This document shows positions 18,225 through 29,110 of a DNA stretch of 64,000 nt, piece after piece. The stretch is from Vreelandella neptunia (GTDB lineage: Bacteria; Pseudomonadota; Gammaproteobacteria; Pseudomonadales; Halomonadaceae), in contig NZ_CP140255.1 of NCBI RefSeq assembly GCF_034479615.1, positions 3,224,001 to 3,288,000 on the forward strand, in the 5' to 3' direction. The notes under the pieces are model-generated. The model ran no database searches. It was not told where the DNA came from and saw nothing but the letters and a program-made list of their open reading frames with translations. Numbering within the stretch: position 1 is the stretch's first letter; every line of letters starts with the position of its first letter. The position numbers were made by a program, and so were the translations under genes.

Positions 18225-18294
18225 GTTCGTTATCCTTGGCATCCAGAATCGGTATTATACAGCCCGCATGATGCCCGACCAGCAAGGAGCTTGC

Positions 18295-19970
<1,676 letters not shown>

Positions 19971-19973
19971 CCT

Positions 19974-20396
19974 ATGCATCCGCGCTATTTACGTGAAGCA
20001 ATCGCTGACACGCCACGGGTAGCGGTCTACGGAACGCTCAAACAAGGCTTTAACAATGCCCACTGGTTAAACGATGCCACACTGCTCGGGCGCGACGCTA
20101 CTCCAGCGCTCACGCTCTACGATATCGGCCCCTACCCCGGCGCCAAACGGCAGCGGTCAAAAGGGATCACAATAGAAGTCTATCGGATCAACGCTCACCA
20201 CTTGGCCCAACTAGACCGCTTAGAGGATTACCGCATTGATGCGCCCACCGAGGGTGAGTATGACCGCCAGCAGATCGACACCTGTTTTGGTCTCGCCTGG
20301 GTGTATCTTTACAACCCCAGCGTGGCAGGCAAAACAGCGATATATGAGGGTGGCTGGCACACGCCGAACATTAGCAATGTTCAACAACAACGTTGA
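19974..20396 (+). CDS. Gamma-glutamylcyclotransferase-like protein
   Basis: A 140-residue protein of the GGCT/YtfP-AIG2 fold. The substrate loop is VAVYGTLKQGFNNAHWL near residue 18, and the family acidic residue falls in LDRLEDYRID near residue 85. Members cyclise gamma-glutamyl amines or dipeptides; the substrate here is unknown. It starts three bases after murU and is followed by the OsmC gene, so it is probably part of the same transcript. Confidence 0.85.
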   Translation: MHPRYLREAIADTPRVAVYGTLKQGFNNAHWLNDATLLGRDATPALTLYDIGPYPGAKRQRSKGITIEVYRINAHHLAQLDRLEDYRIDAPTEGEYDRQQIDTCFGLAWVYLYNPSVAGKTAIYEGGWHTPNISNVQQQR

Positions 20397-20467
20397 GAAG
20401 AGGCGCGCAGGCCAAGAAATGTTATGCTGCGCGACTTACCTTTCGTCGCCTAGATGAGGAGAGCAGC

Positions 20468-20896
20468 GTGAAAGCACGGGTAAAATGGACAGAAGGCCGC
20501 CAATTCGTGGCGGAATCCGGTAGCGGGCACAGCGTTGTGATCGATGGCCCGCCCGACCACGGCGGCCGTAATACGGGGCCTCGCCCAATGGAAATGCTGC
20601 TGATGGGCATGGGCAGTTGCACCGCTTTTGATATCTTGAATATTCTTGATAAAGCGCGTGCCGATGTGACCGACTGCGTTGCTGAGCTAGACGCCGAACG
20701 CGCCGATGAAGTGCCCGCCGTATTTACCAAGATCCACGTCCATTTCGTGGTAACCGGACGCGCGCTTAAAGAGAAGCAGGTTGCCCGCGCGGTTGAACTC
20801 TCCGCAGAAAAGTACTGCAGTGCATCGATCATGCTCGTTAACGGCGGCGTTAAGATCACCCATTCCTTTGAGATTATTGAGGAGGCTCGGACGTGA
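20468..20896 (+). CDS. OsmC/Ohr-family redox protein
   Basis: OsmC-type proteins reduce organic hydroperoxides with a cysteine pair. I use the GTG at 20468 with GAGGAG upstream, giving [20 protein letters not shown] and 142 residues; the longer frame begins inside the preceding gene and lacks a ribosome binding site. [17 protein letters not shown] near residue 42 holds the first cysteine and [12 protein letters not shown] near residue 118 the second. This YhfA-like subgroup commonly neighbours speD. Its stop overlaps the speD GTG start. Confidence 0.9.
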   Translation: MKARVKWTEGRQFVAESGSGHSVVIDGPPDHGGRNTGPRPMEMLLMGMGSCTAFDILNILDKARADVTDCVAELDAERADEVPAVFTKIHVHFVVTGRALKEKQVARAVELSAEKYCSASIMLVNGGVKITHSFEIIEEART

Positions 20897-21687
20897 CAGA
20901 CAATCTCCGGCTCCACGGGTTTAACAACCTGACCAGCTCGCTGAGCTTCAACATTTACGATATCTGTTATGCCAAGACCGAAGAGCAGACAGCGGCTTAC
21001 ATCGACTATATCGATGAGCTCTATAACGCCGAGCGTTTGACCCAGATTCTTAAAGACGTCACCAACATCATCGGCGCCCATGTGCTCAATATCGCCCGCC
21101 AGGACTACGAGCCCCATGGCGCGAGCGTGACGATTTTGATTGCCGAGCATGAGCTTGACGAGGCGGCGCCTGAGCAAATTCAACCAGGCCCCGGCCCGTT
21201 ACCAGAGACGGTAGTCGGCCACCTGGATAAAAGCCACGTTACGGTGCACAGCTACCCTGAGTCACACCCCGACAACGGTATCAGCACCTTCCGCCTGGAT
21301 ATCGATGTTTCCACCTGTGGACATATCAGCCCGTTAAAAGCGCTGAACTACCTAATCCATAGTTTCGACTCCGACATCGTTACCATGGATTACCGGGTGC
21401 GCGGCTTTACCCGCGATGTGGATGGCAAGAAACTGTTTATCGATCACGGTATTACTTCCATTCAAGATTATCTCGCTGAAGACACCAAGAATGCGTACCA
21501 GATGATGGACGTAAACGTGTATCAGGAGAACATGTTCCACACCAAGATGCTGCTCAAAGACTTCGAACTGGATAACTACCTGTTCGGCACGTCGCGTCGC
21601 GATATTACCTTTGAAGAAGCCCGGGATATCGAGGGTCGTTTGCGTAAAGAGATGCTGGAAATTTTCTACTCCCGCAATCTGGATTAA
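20893..21687 (+). CDS. speD: S-adenosylmethionine decarboxylase proenzyme
   Basis: SpeD makes decarboxylated AdoMet, the aminopropyl donor for spermidine. It is the 264-residue E. coli type. The proenzyme cleavage site, which yields the pyruvoyl serine, is in [16 protein letters not shown] near residue 112. Other typical stretches are [22 protein letters not shown] near residue 137 and the C-terminal [25 protein letters not shown]. It starts with GTG, overlapping the OsmC stop. A strong terminator follows. Confidence 0.97.
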   Translation: MTDNLRLHGFNNLTSSLSFNIYDICYAKTEEQTAAYIDYIDELYNAERLTQILKDVTNIIGAHVLNIARQDYEPHGASVTILIAEHELDEAAPEQIQPGPGPLPETVVGHLDKSHVTVHSYPESHPDNGISTFRLDIDVSTCGHISPLKALNYLIHSFDSDIVTMDYRVRGFTRDVDGKKLFIDHGITSIQDYLAEDTKNAYQMMDVNVYQENMFHTKMLLKDFELDNYLFGTSRRDITFEEARDIEGRLRKEMLEIFYSRNLD

Positions 21688-21726
21688 AAGCCCCCAATCT
21701 GGGCTCAACGCAGCACCAGAACACCC

Positions 21727-21752
21727 AAAAGCCAGCTAATGCTGGCTTTTTA
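21727..21752 (+). terminator. Rho-independent terminator of the murU-speD transcript
   Basis: AAAAGCCAGC-TAAT-GCTGGCTTTT is a perfect hairpin ending in a T-run, 40 bases after speD. Confidence 0.9.
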
Positions 21753-21840
21753 TATGGCTGCGAGTGATGTAACTATTCAGCTCAGGCTGCCTGACGCGCC
21801 TCACTTCGCCGCCTAAACGCTGGCACTTCACCGGCAAACC

Positions 21841-22091
21841 GTGGCGCAAGCGCCGTGTGTGCCGAAAAGCTTGGTTTAAGCCTCCCACGGGGGCAACTAT
21901 CAAACTGGCAGTCTAAACGGTCGCGAGCTAAAGCTACCTCCCACAACACCCCATAGCCAGCACTAAGTCAGAAGCGACTTGTGGGAGGGCGCTTCAGCGC
22001 GCGAAGGGTGCCGAAGGCACCCCTTAGTGTCTTCCGGCTGGATGCCTGGATGGTCGCGAGCTAAAGCTGCCTTCCACGAGGGGCAGCTATC
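21841..22091. repeat. REP-like palindromic cluster in the speD-lpxL gap
   Basis: The 468-base gap holds no gene. It contains REP-like units: GGTCGCGAGCTAAAGCT followed by ACCTCCCACAA at 21919-21946 and by GCCTTCCACGA at 22052-22079, and an inverted relative ending GTGGGAGGGCGCTTCAGCGC at 21980-22000. Degenerate arms CCCACG-GGGGCAACTAT (21883-21901) and CACGAGGGGCAGCTAT (22076-22091) flank the cluster. There is also a GGGTGCCGAAGGCACCC hairpin. The shape resembles the REP/BIME units of pseudomonads. Confidence 0.75.
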
Positions 22092-22155
22092 TAAGCCTGA
22101 TGAAACAGCAGGCTGGCGAGTACAACTTGAAACCTACTGAATAGTTACCGAGTGG

Positions 22156-23070
22156 TTAATAAACCCTTGGCTCGCCTTCAGGGCGAGTCTTAAAACGTCG
22201 GTGTAGCCAGAGGTACTGCTCGGGATGCTTGCGAATGGCCAGTTCAATAAACTGGTTGACCCGCGTGGCATCGGCGACTTCATCACCACTGGGAAACCCT
22301 TCCAAAGCTGGCAAGCTTTCAATCGTATAAGTAACGTTATCCGGGTTGCGGTGAAACATCATAGGCACCACAGGTGCACCGGTCATACGCGCAAGCTTGG
22401 CCGTTAAGCGAATAGTGGCGGCCTGCTGGCCGAATAGCGGCGCGAATACGCTCACATCGCGACCAAAATCCTGATCCGGTGAGTACCACACCATGCGGCC
22501 CGCCTTGAGCTGACGCACAGCCCCACGCAGGTCGTAACGGTCAATCGCTACGCCAAAATTACGCTTTCTGGCGCGGGTCATAAAGCGCTCAAACAGCGGG
22601 TTGTTATGTGGGCGATAAACCGCATCGGCGGAGAAAAACAGTGCATGCAGAGCCCCCCCTAAATCGAGGGAAGAGAAGTGAACCCCCACAATGATCACAC
22701 CTTTACCCTTGGCCTCAGCGCGAGCCATGTGCTCTTCACCGATGTAAGCGACACGATGGCGCAGGCTTTCGCCATCGCGACACCAGCCGGTTGCGGTTTC
22801 AATCAGGCCAATTCCATTGGCAATAAAAGTATCTCTGACAATCTGGTTCTGCTGTTCGGGGCTCTTTTCGGGAAAACAGAGCGCTATATTGGTTTCAGTG
22901 ATATGGCGACGCCGTTTGGCAAAGCGCCAGGCGAGCAGCCCAAGCCCTTTGCCAATGGCCATTTTTAATCGCCAAGGCAACCAGGCAGCGATATACATGG
23001 CACCAATACCTAGCCATGTGGGCCAGTAACGCGGGTGGGCAAACGAGCGCGGGTAACGTGATTTCGACAT
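22156..23070 (-). CDS. lpxL: Lipid A lauroyl acyltransferase family, LpxL/HtrB-like
   Basis: This enzyme adds a secondary acyl chain to Kdo2-lipid IVA at the inner membrane. The 304-residue protein closely follows E. coli LpxL, beginning HPRYWPTWLGIGAMY with an N-terminal membrane anchor. The catalytic His-x4-acidic motif is GVHFSSLDLGG near residue 130. It also has YRPHNNPLFERF near residue 152, WYSPDQDFGRDVSVF near residue 195 and the characteristic C-terminal EQYLWLHRRFKTRPEGEP. Transcribed toward the REP cluster, downstream of alr. The exact acyl chain cannot be told. Confidence 0.93.
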   Translation of the reverse strand: MSKSRYPRSFAHPRYWPTWLGIGAMYIAAWLPWRLKMAIGKGLGLLAWRFAKRRRHITETNIALCFPEKSPEQQNQIVRDTFIANGIGLIETATGWCRDGESLRHRVAYIGEEHMARAEAKGKGVIIVGVHFSSLDLGGALHALFFSADAVYRPHNNPLFERFMTRARKRNFGVAIDRYDLRGAVRQLKAGRMVWYSPDQDFGRDVSVFAPLFGQQAATIRLTAKLARMTGAPVVPMMFHRNPDNVTYTIESLPALEGFPSGDEVADATRVNQFIELAIRKHPEQYLWLHRRFKTRPEGEPRVY

Positions 23071-23082
23071 GCAAACAACCGT

Positions 23083-24195
23083 TTAAGCAGAACGCCCATG
23101 ATAACGCCGCGGCGCCCGGGGCAGTACCCCTGTTAGCAGCGTATAGCTGATGGTATCGCAGTAGCGGGCTACTTCATCCACCGACAACACCTCGCCGTTG
23201 CTGGCCCTACCCCACAGTACAACCTCGCTGCCAATCACGGCGTCGGGTACGTCCGTTACATCAACGGTCAACATATCCATGGAGACTTTACCGGCAATCG
23301 CGCAGCGTTGGCCGTTGACCAGTACCGGCGTGCCGTCGCGCGCATGACGGTCGTAACCATCGCCGTAGCCGCAGGCAACCACGGCAATGCGTGAACGCCG
23401 CGGTGCGCGCCAGCGCCCGCTATAGCCCACGGGCTCACCCTCTTCCAGCTCACGCAGGGCAATGATTTCCGAGCGTAGGGTCATCACCGGCTGCAGTTGC
23501 TGAGTAATTTCATTGGCAACTTCCAAGGGGTCGCTACCGTAGAGCATCACACCCGGCCGGTTCCAGTCGCCATGGGCCACGGGCCATGCCAGGGTGGCCG
23601 GTGAGTTGGCCAAACACAGCGGTGCTTTTAGCTCGCTAGCAAGGCCTTGTAGCCGGGACATTTGCTGGTTGAAGTAGCGGTTATCGCGGGAATCGGCGCT
23701 GGCAAAGTGACTCATAAGATGGAGCGAGGCCACGCTCGGCGCGGCGCTAAGCTGACGCCAGATGGCAGCGGCCTCGTCGATAGCGAAGCCCAGGCGGTGC
23801 ATGCCGGAGTCAACTTTCAACCAGACGGGAATTGGCTTTTTAGGTGAAGCGGCTAGCAGAGCATCGACCTGCCACTGGCTGTGTACCGTGATCCAGAAGC
23901 CGTGGGTATCCACCAGCGGTAGTTCATCAGCGCTGAAAATGCCTTCCAACAGGATAATGGGCTGGGTAATGCCGCCCTCACGCAGGGTAAGCGCCTCTTC
24001 AATGCAGGCGACGGCAAACGCCGGGGCTAAGCTCTCCAGCGCCTGAGCGCAGGCCAGTGCGCCATGCCCATACCCATCGGCCTTGATCACTGCCACTGAG
24101 CGGCTTTGGGGCGCGCAGCGGCACGCCAATTGATAGTTGTGACGCAGAGCGTCCAGATCAATATCGGCCACAAGGGGGCGCATGAGGTGACTCAC
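23083..24195 (-). CDS. alr: Alanine racemase
   Basis: A PLP-dependent enzyme interconverting L- and D-alanine for peptidoglycan. The 370-residue protein carries the PLP-lysine motif AVIKADGYGHGA near residue 37, SGMHRLGF near residue 130, the RPGVMLYGSDP loop near residue 216 and the catalytic tyrosine region EPVGYSGRWRAPR near residue 254, with SMDMLTVDVTD near residue 305. Only 12 bases separate it from lpxL. Whether it is the biosynthetic (Alr) or catabolic (DadX) form cannot be decided from this window; no dadA is nearby. Confidence 0.95.
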   Translation of the reverse strand: MSHLMRPLVADIDLDALRHNYQLACRCAPQSRSVAVIKADGYGHGALACAQALESLAPAFAVACIEEALTLREGGITQPIILLEGIFSADELPLVDTHGFWITVHSQWQVDALLAASPKKPIPVWLKVDSGMHRLGFAIDEAAAIWRQLSAAPSVASLHLMSHFASADSRDNRYFNQQMSRLQGLASELKAPLCLANSPATLAWPVAHGDWNRPGVMLYGSDPLEVANEITQQLQPVMTLRSEIIALRELEEGEPVGYSGRWRAPRRSRIAVVACGYGDGYDRHARDGTPVLVNGQRCAIAGKVSMDMLTVDVTDVPDAVIGSEVVLWGRASNGEVLSVDEVARYCDTISYTLLTGVLPRAPRRYHGRSA

Positions 24196-24271
24196 TTACA
24201 AAGTTTATAGAGGAAAAACATCAAATAGGTGCCTAGCTAAGCCAGGATTATAGTAGGTAGCATCGGTGCTC

Positions 24272-24360
24272 AGGGGAGGTTTCCGCGAGGGCGCTGTGAA
24301 CCCTTCCCTGGGCGCTACTTTTGTCATCCATGACAAAAGACCCTCGCTTCAACCTCCCCT
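24272..24360 (+). repeat. Structured intergenic repeat, copy 2 (89 bp)
   Basis: The outer arms are AGGGGAGGTT and AACCTCCCCT (perfect). Inside them a second pair, GCGAGGG and CCCTCGC, closes the core GCGCTGTGAACCC..CCTGGGCGCTAC and a hairpin CTTTTGTCA-TCCA-TGACAAAAG. It has the same orientation as copies 1 and 3. It lies between alr and rpoS. The arm sequences differ from the other copies but still pair exactly. Confidence 0.9.
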
Positions 24361-24415
24361 TCGCCCGGATACTAGGCGGTTTAACCAGCCGTCATTTTCC
24401 AGACCTGTTCGTCAC

Positions 24416-25387
24416 TCAGGTTTCAAACAGCGCCTCTAAAGAAAGGCCCTGTTTTTCCAATGCACGGCGTAGTTTCTTGAGCGCTTCGACCTGGATCTGG
24501 CGCACCCGCTCACGGGTTAAGCCAATTTCAGCGCCCACTTCTTCCAGGGTGGCCGACTCGTGGCCTCGCAAGCCAAAACGGCGCACCACTACCTCGCGCT
24601 GTTTCTCGCTCAGCTCGTCTAACCACAAATCCACATGCTCCTTGACGTCACCATCCACCAAGCGTGCTTCAGGCCCCTGAACTTCATCGTCCGCCAGCGT
24701 ATCGATCAGCGGCTTATCGCTCTCGCCCCCCATGGGGTAATCGACCGACGACACTCGCTCATTAAGGCCAAGCATCTTTTTGACCACATCAACCGGTTTA
24801 TCAAGGTGATCGGCGATCTCTTCGGCAGTGGCTTCGTGGTCGAACTTCTGGGTTAATTCCCGCGCCGCCCGCAGGTAAATATTGAGCTCTTTGACCACAT
24901 GAATGGGCAGGCGTATCGTCCGCGTCTGATTCATTAGCGCCCGCTCGATGGTCTGACGAATCCACCAAGTGGCGTAGGTCGAGAAACGGAAGCCACGCTC
25001 CGGGTCAAACTTCTCCACAGCACGAATCAGGCCCAAATTGCCCTCTTCGATCAAATCCAGCAGCGTCAAGCCACGGTTAAGGTAGCGGCGGGCAATCTTC
25101 ACCACAAGCCGCAGGTTGGACTCAATCATCCGCGAGCGCCCTAGAGGGTCACCCTTACGCGCCAGGCGGCCGTAGTAAACTTCTTCTTCTGGTGTTAGCA
25201 GTGGCGAAAAGCCGATTTCGTTGAGGTAGATTTGCGTCGCATCCAAGCTTTGGGTCGATTGACGATCCTCGCGCCCTAGTGCTTTCTCGAAAGCGTCTTC
25301 TTCTACCGTGACATCATCAGTATCATCAAGCGCCTCCTCAGCAGCATCCAGGTCAACCTCCTGTAGATCTTTCTCCAACATACTCAT
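24416..25387 (-). CDS. rpoS: RNA polymerase sigma factor RpoS (stationary phase/general stress)
   Basis: RpoS directs the general stress response. I use the second ATG ([18 protein letters not shown]), which has GAGGGG eight bases upstream, giving 323 residues; an in-frame ATG at 25420 is possible. Region 1.2 is [20 protein letters not shown] near residue 52. Region 2 has [27 protein letters not shown] and [18 protein letters not shown]. Region 4 is [28 protein letters not shown] near residue 282. It follows nlpD as in E. coli, where the main rpoS promoter lies inside nlpD. Confidence 0.97.
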   Translation of the reverse strand: MSMLEKDLQEVDLDAAEEALDDTDDVTVEEDAFEKALGREDRQSTQSLDATQIYLNEIGFSPLLTPEEEVYYGRLARKGDPLGRSRMIESNLRLVVKIARRYLNRGLTLLDLIEEGNLGLIRAVEKFDPERGFRFSTYATWWIRQTIERALMNQTRTIRLPIHVVKELNIYLRAARELTQKFDHEATAEEIADHLDKPVDVVKKMLGLNERVSSVDYPMGGESDKPLIDTLADDEVQGPEARLVDGDVKEHVDLWLDELSEKQREVVVRRFGLRGHESATLEEVGAEIGLTRERVRQIQVEALKKLRRALEKQGLSLEALFET

Positions 25388-25553
25388 GGCTTTACCCCTC
25401 GTTTGTCGCCTACCCGCCATTTAGAAAGTCAAAGGGGTGCGCTCTAGGACGCACACCATATTGTTATGTGACGATTGTTATATGACGCTCGAATGCAGCG
25501 ATTCGGGCAACGTCCATGTTAAATGCTGACGGCTCACTCTCCCGGTGGGTGCC

Positions 25554-26627
25554 TTAGCGGGAGGGCAGAAAGTCCATGGGATCTTGCGGCTGCCCGTCAC
25601 GGCGAACCTCAAAGTGTAATCTGACGTTTTCTGCATCGCTATCCCCCATTGTGGCAATGACCTCACCGGCCTCGACCACGTCATTTTCCTTGACCCGCAA
25701 GCTGTCGTTATGGGCATACGCACTTAGGAATTGATCGTTGTGCTTGAGAAGGATGAGGTTGCCGTAACCCCTGACGCCGCTGCCCGCATAGACCACGATG
25801 CCGGGGCCTGCCGCTTTAACAGGTTGCCCCTTTTCACCGGCGATATCAATCCCGGCAGTGATGCTATCACCCTGTCCAAATGCACCAACCACATTGCCAT
25901 CTGCAGGCCACTGCCAAGCAATGGTTTCGGCGGGCGTATAGGTACGCGATGAGCGGTCTACGCTGGCACTTTGTGTGGCAGGAGCGGCTTCAGGCTGTGG
26001 TTCGGGTTCAGCTTCGGGCTCCGGTGCCGGCGCTTGTTCGGGCTCAGTTTGTTCGGGTTCTGATGATGGCTGAGGTTCAGGCTGCTCGGCGGGCTCAGGA
26101 TCAGCCGCCGCGACCACTTCAGGCTGAGGTGTTGAGGACAGTTCATCAGCTTCTTGCTCTGCGGCATTGCGTTCAGCCGTGAGGCGCTGATTACGCTGAA
26201 TCGCGGATTCATCGGGCAGCAACCAATCCAACTCCTGGTCATCACTCGCTACGGAAGCCGTCTGCGGGCTCAACCCGGTCGCCACGGCGCCGCCGCCACG
26301 TGAGGTATTCGACGCGGGCTGGTTACTGGCGGTTGATGCCGACCCAGCACCTTCACGCAGGGCAATCGTTTGCCCTGGCCGAATTTGGTAGGGCGGATCA
26401 ATGTTATTCATTGCCGCGAGCTGGCGATAATCCAAATTATGCTGCCACGCAATGCCATACAAGGTATCGCCTGCTTTCACTGTGTACTGGGGCGAGTTTT
26501 CCACCGCTTGGCGAGCTTGGCTTAAATCCCGCACCTGGGGGCTCCCGCCCTGCTGGCTGGCACAGCCAGCAATTGCGAGTCCCAGCGCCGACAACATCAG
26601 TACTTTAGGTAGATAACCTTTACGCAT
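25554..26627 (-). CDS. nlpD: Murein hydrolase activator lipoprotein NlpD
   Basis: NlpD is an outer-membrane lipoprotein that activates cell-separation amidases. The 357 residues show a lipobox (LGLAIAGC, cysteine 22), a LysM domain (YTVKAGDTLYGIAWQHN, about residues 48-92), a long Pro/Glu/Gln-rich linker (about 165-225) and a C-terminal LytM/M23 domain (about 235-355). The LytM domain lacks the usual first metal-binding histidine (GIDIAG without HxxxD) and has RLHFEVR instead of HxH. It is thus degenerate and not expected to cut murein itself, as for E. coli NlpD. It lies directly upstream of rpoS. Confidence 0.95.
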   Translation of the reverse strand: MRKGYLPKVLMLSALGLAIAGCASQQGGSPQVRDLSQARQAVENSPQYTVKAGDTLYGIAWQHNLDYRQLAAMNNIDPPYQIRPGQTIALREGAGSASTASNQPASNTSRGGGAVATGLSPQTASVASDDQELDWLLPDESAIQRNQRLTAERNAAEQEADELSSTPQPEVVAAADPEPAEQPEPQPSSEPEQTEPEQAPAPEPEAEPEPQPEAAPATQSASVDRSSRTYTPAETIAWQWPADGNVVGAFGQGDSITAGIDIAGEKGQPVKAAGPGIVVYAGSGVRGYGNLILLKHNDQFLSAYAHNDSLRVKENDVVEAGEVIATMGDSDAENVRLHFEVRRDGQPQDPMDFLPSR

Positions 26628-26633
26628 ACAAAC

Positions 26634-27593
26634 CTACTCCTTTTCAGCGCCAAGCTGGGTATCGATTGGCCGACGATCCGCATGTCGGTTGAGTAACACG
26701 ACAATGAGGGCTCCCACGGCCATTAGCGCGACAACACCGGCCACTTGTGCCGAAGCACCGGTCAATACGGCATAGTCAGCGGGCAATAAATAGCGGTACT
26801 CCAGAGGAATCATTTGCCCTTCTGGCCCTATTTGGTAGCGTAACAGCTCGCGCCATGGCCAGAGAACCGGCAGCGAACCGGCAATAAACCCCAATAGCAG
26901 TTGCATCGTCGGGGTGTGGTGGCGCCGTAACAGCCACGACAGCAGCCGTGAAAACAGCGCTAAGCCCACCATACAGCCCATGCCAAACAGCACAATAATG
27001 CCCAGGTCCAAACTGCGAATTGCGCCCATGATGGTGCCGTAGAGACCCATGGTCAGCAACAGAAAGCTGCCTGAAACACCCGGCAGTAGCATGGCGCTAA
27101 TGGCGATACAGCCTGCCACCATCACTACCAGTGCTTCATTACCTATTAATAACACCAGCGGCATCATGCCGGGCAATGCTTGTGCTAGCACTAGCCCCAC
27201 CAGTAGCGGCACTAGATACCACAGCTTCCAGCCGTTGCTCGCCTGTCCTACCACCAATGCAGAGGCAGCTACCAGGCCAAAAAAGAAACCATCCAACAGC
27301 AGCGGGTGTGCTTCCATCAACCAGAGCGCTAAATGCGCCACGCTAAACAGGCTAACCGCTACCCCCGCCAATAGCGGTACCAGAAAGGCGAGATTCAAAT
27401 GGTTACTAAGAGCCCGCCAGCCACCGCGGCGCCAAGCGCCAATAGCGCTGGGGCCAAACTGTTTGATCGTGTTGATCAGCTCTTCATAAATACCGCTAAT
27501 AAACGCAATCGTTCCTCCCGACACGCCGGGCACAGCGTCGGCGGCGCCCATCCCTGCGCCTCGTAAAAATATTCCCAAAGGTTGCCGCTTCAA
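26634..27593 (-). CDS. popT: DUF368 membrane protein, PopT-type undecaprenyl-phosphate translocase
   Basis: A 319-residue polytopic membrane protein of the DUF368 family, shown in other bacteria to recycle undecaprenyl phosphate across the inner membrane. Family motifs: GMGAADAVPGVSGGTIAFISGIYEEL near residue 14 and the internal second copy MLLPGVSGSFLLLTMGLYG near residue 168, giving the inverted-repeat PGVSG signature. About 8-9 hydrophobic segments. DUF368 has been linked to growth at alkaline pH and sodium, which suits a halophile. It overlaps pcm by four bases and ends six bases before nlpD. The symbol is by family; function here is inferred. Confidence 0.85.
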   Translation of the reverse strand: MKRQPLGIFLRGAGMGAADAVPGVSGGTIAFISGIYEELINTIKQFGPSAIGAWRRGGWRALSNHLNLAFLVPLLAGVAVSLFSVAHLALWLMEAHPLLLDGFFFGLVAASALVVGQASNGWKLWYLVPLLVGLVLAQALPGMMPLVLLIGNEALVVMVAGCIAISAMLLPGVSGSFLLLTMGLYGTIMGAIRSLDLGIIVLFGMGCMVGLALFSRLLSWLLRRHHTPTMQLLLGFIAGSLPVLWPWRELLRYQIGPEGQMIPLEYRYLLPADYAVLTGASAQVAGVVALMAVGALIVVLLNRHADRRPIDTQLGAEKE

Positions 27594-28222
27594 TCCACTA
27601 CTCCTTGCAGTAAGGGTACAAAGCGCACGGGCTCAAGCCGACGCTTTTCAAAGGCACTGCCGATACGCTTTACCTGAGTAAGCCACTGGCTACCATCAGG
27701 CTCTTCCAACGGGGCAATTAGCACCCCGTCATGGCTCAATTGTTCTAGCAGCGCTGTAGGCAACGTCTGGGCACAGGCGGTTAGCAAAATAACGTCGAAC
27801 GGCGCGGCCTCAGGCCAACCGTAGCCGCCGTCCGCCACCGCCAGTGTGGCAGGTGCTGCTAGCCGCCTTAACCGTTCCGCCGCACGCTCGTATAACGCAC
27901 CAATGCGCTCAATGGAGTAGAGCTCTTCTACCAACCGCGACAGTATCAAGGTCTGATAGCCAGACCCTGTGCCCAGCTCCAGTACCCTGCGCGGCCCGGC
28001 ACGCAGCACGAGCTCGGTCATGCGCGCTACGATAAAAGGCTGCGACAGCGTTTGGCTAAAGCCAATCGGTAGCGCGGTATCTTCGTAGGCGCGATGGGCC
28101 AACGCTTCATCAACAAACAAATGACGCGGCTCGCTGGCCATGACTTCCAGCACCCGGGCATCGCTGATGCCCTGCTGCATGAGGCGCTCCACCATGCGGT
28201 CACGGGTACGCTGGGAGGTCAT
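27590..28222 (-). CDS. pcm: Protein-L-isoaspartate O-methyltransferase
   Basis: Pcm repairs isoaspartyl residues in aged proteins by SAM-dependent methylation. I start at MTSQRTRDRMVERL, which matches the start of pseudomonad homologues and gives 210 residues; the frame is open back to 28285 inside surE. Motifs: ALPIGFSQTLSQPFIVARMTE near residue 51, the SAM loop VLELGTGSGYQT near residue 82, and RFVPLLQG at the end. Its place between surE and nlpD matches E. coli except for the inserted popT. Confidence 0.93.
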   Translation of the reverse strand: MTSQRTRDRMVERLMQQGISDARVLEVMASEPRHLFVDEALAHRAYEDTALPIGFSQTLSQPFIVARMTELVLRAGPRRVLELGTGSGYQTLILSRLVEELYSIERIGALYERAAERLRRLAAPATLAVADGGYGWPEAAPFDVILLTACAQTLPTALLEQLSHDGVLIAPLEEPDGSQWLTQVKRIGSAFEKRRLEPVRFVPLLQGVVD

Positions 28223-28253
28223 ACCGCGACCGCGCAGCTCTCCTGGAGAGATA

Positions 28254-29000
28254 TCAGGCAAAAACATCCAACCATTCCTGCACATCGTTAAGCGCGGGGT
28301 GCCGCGTTAGGTCTGTTTGTAGGGGAGTAATCGACACATAGCCTGCCTCGACGGCAGCAAAATCGGTATCATCCCCGTCATCGGCATTGGCCGCTACGGG
28401 TGCAATCCAGTAGCGCGTACGCCCCCGCGGGTCTTTAACCGCTAACGGTTTCTCGGCTGGCCCACGATAGCCTAAGCGAGTCACTTTAACGCCTTTAATT
28501 TCCTCCCAGGGTACATCGGGCACATTGACATTCAGCAGTGTTCGCGGCGGTAGCGAGAGCTGATCCGCCGCGCCAATCAAGGTGGCAGCTACCCTGGCGG
28601 CCGTCGCAAAATGGCGCTCGCCACACAGCGACATGGCAATCGCCGTCATACCCAAATTGCGCCCCTCCATCGCCGCCGCGACGGTGCCTGAATAGAGCAC
28701 GTCGTCACCCAGGTTACTGCCGTGATTGATGCCTGAGATGACTAAATCGGGTTTTTCGTCCCATACACCATGAACGCCCAAATAGACGCAGTCAGCGGGC
28801 GTGCCATCGACGCTGTAAAAGCCGTTATCCAGCGGCGTCAACGAGAGTGGCCGTGACAAAGTGAGCGAGTTGCTGGCACCACTACGGTCTCGGTCAGGAG
28901 CCACTACGCGAATATTGGCATGGGCCAACAGCGCATCGTGCAGCGCACGCAGTCCCGGCGCGTGCACACCATCATCATTTGAAAGCAGTAGTCGCCGCAT
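28254..29000 (-). CDS. surE: 5'/3'-nucleotidase SurE
   Basis: SurE is a metal-dependent survival nucleotidase and exopolyphosphatase. The 248-residue protein begins [20 protein letters not shown] with the paired aspartates, then has [15 protein letters not shown] near residue 38 and [19 protein letters not shown] near residue 88, all family signatures. It lies upstream of pcm in the conserved truD-surE-pcm order. Confidence 0.97.
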   Translation of the reverse strand: MRRLLLSNDDGVHAPGLRALHDALLAHANIRVVAPDRDRSGASNSLTLSRPLSLTPLDNGFYSVDGTPADCVYLGVHGVWDEKPDLVISGINHGSNLGDDVLYSGTVAAAMEGRNLGMTAIAMSLCGERHFATAARVAATLIGAADQLSLPPRTLLNVNVPDVPWEEIKGVKVTRLGYRGPAEKPLAVKDPRGRTRYWIAPVAANADDGDDTDFAAVEAGYVSITPLQTDLTRHPALNDVQEWLDVFA

Positions 29001-29110
29001 GGCGGGTCTCCTTGATCATAAGCTCGTAACGTGGCGGCTTATATCCATCACTTTTACTAACCTCTAAGCCTGATGAGTTATACAGCACTAACGGCTGAAT
29101 CCACCCACGG

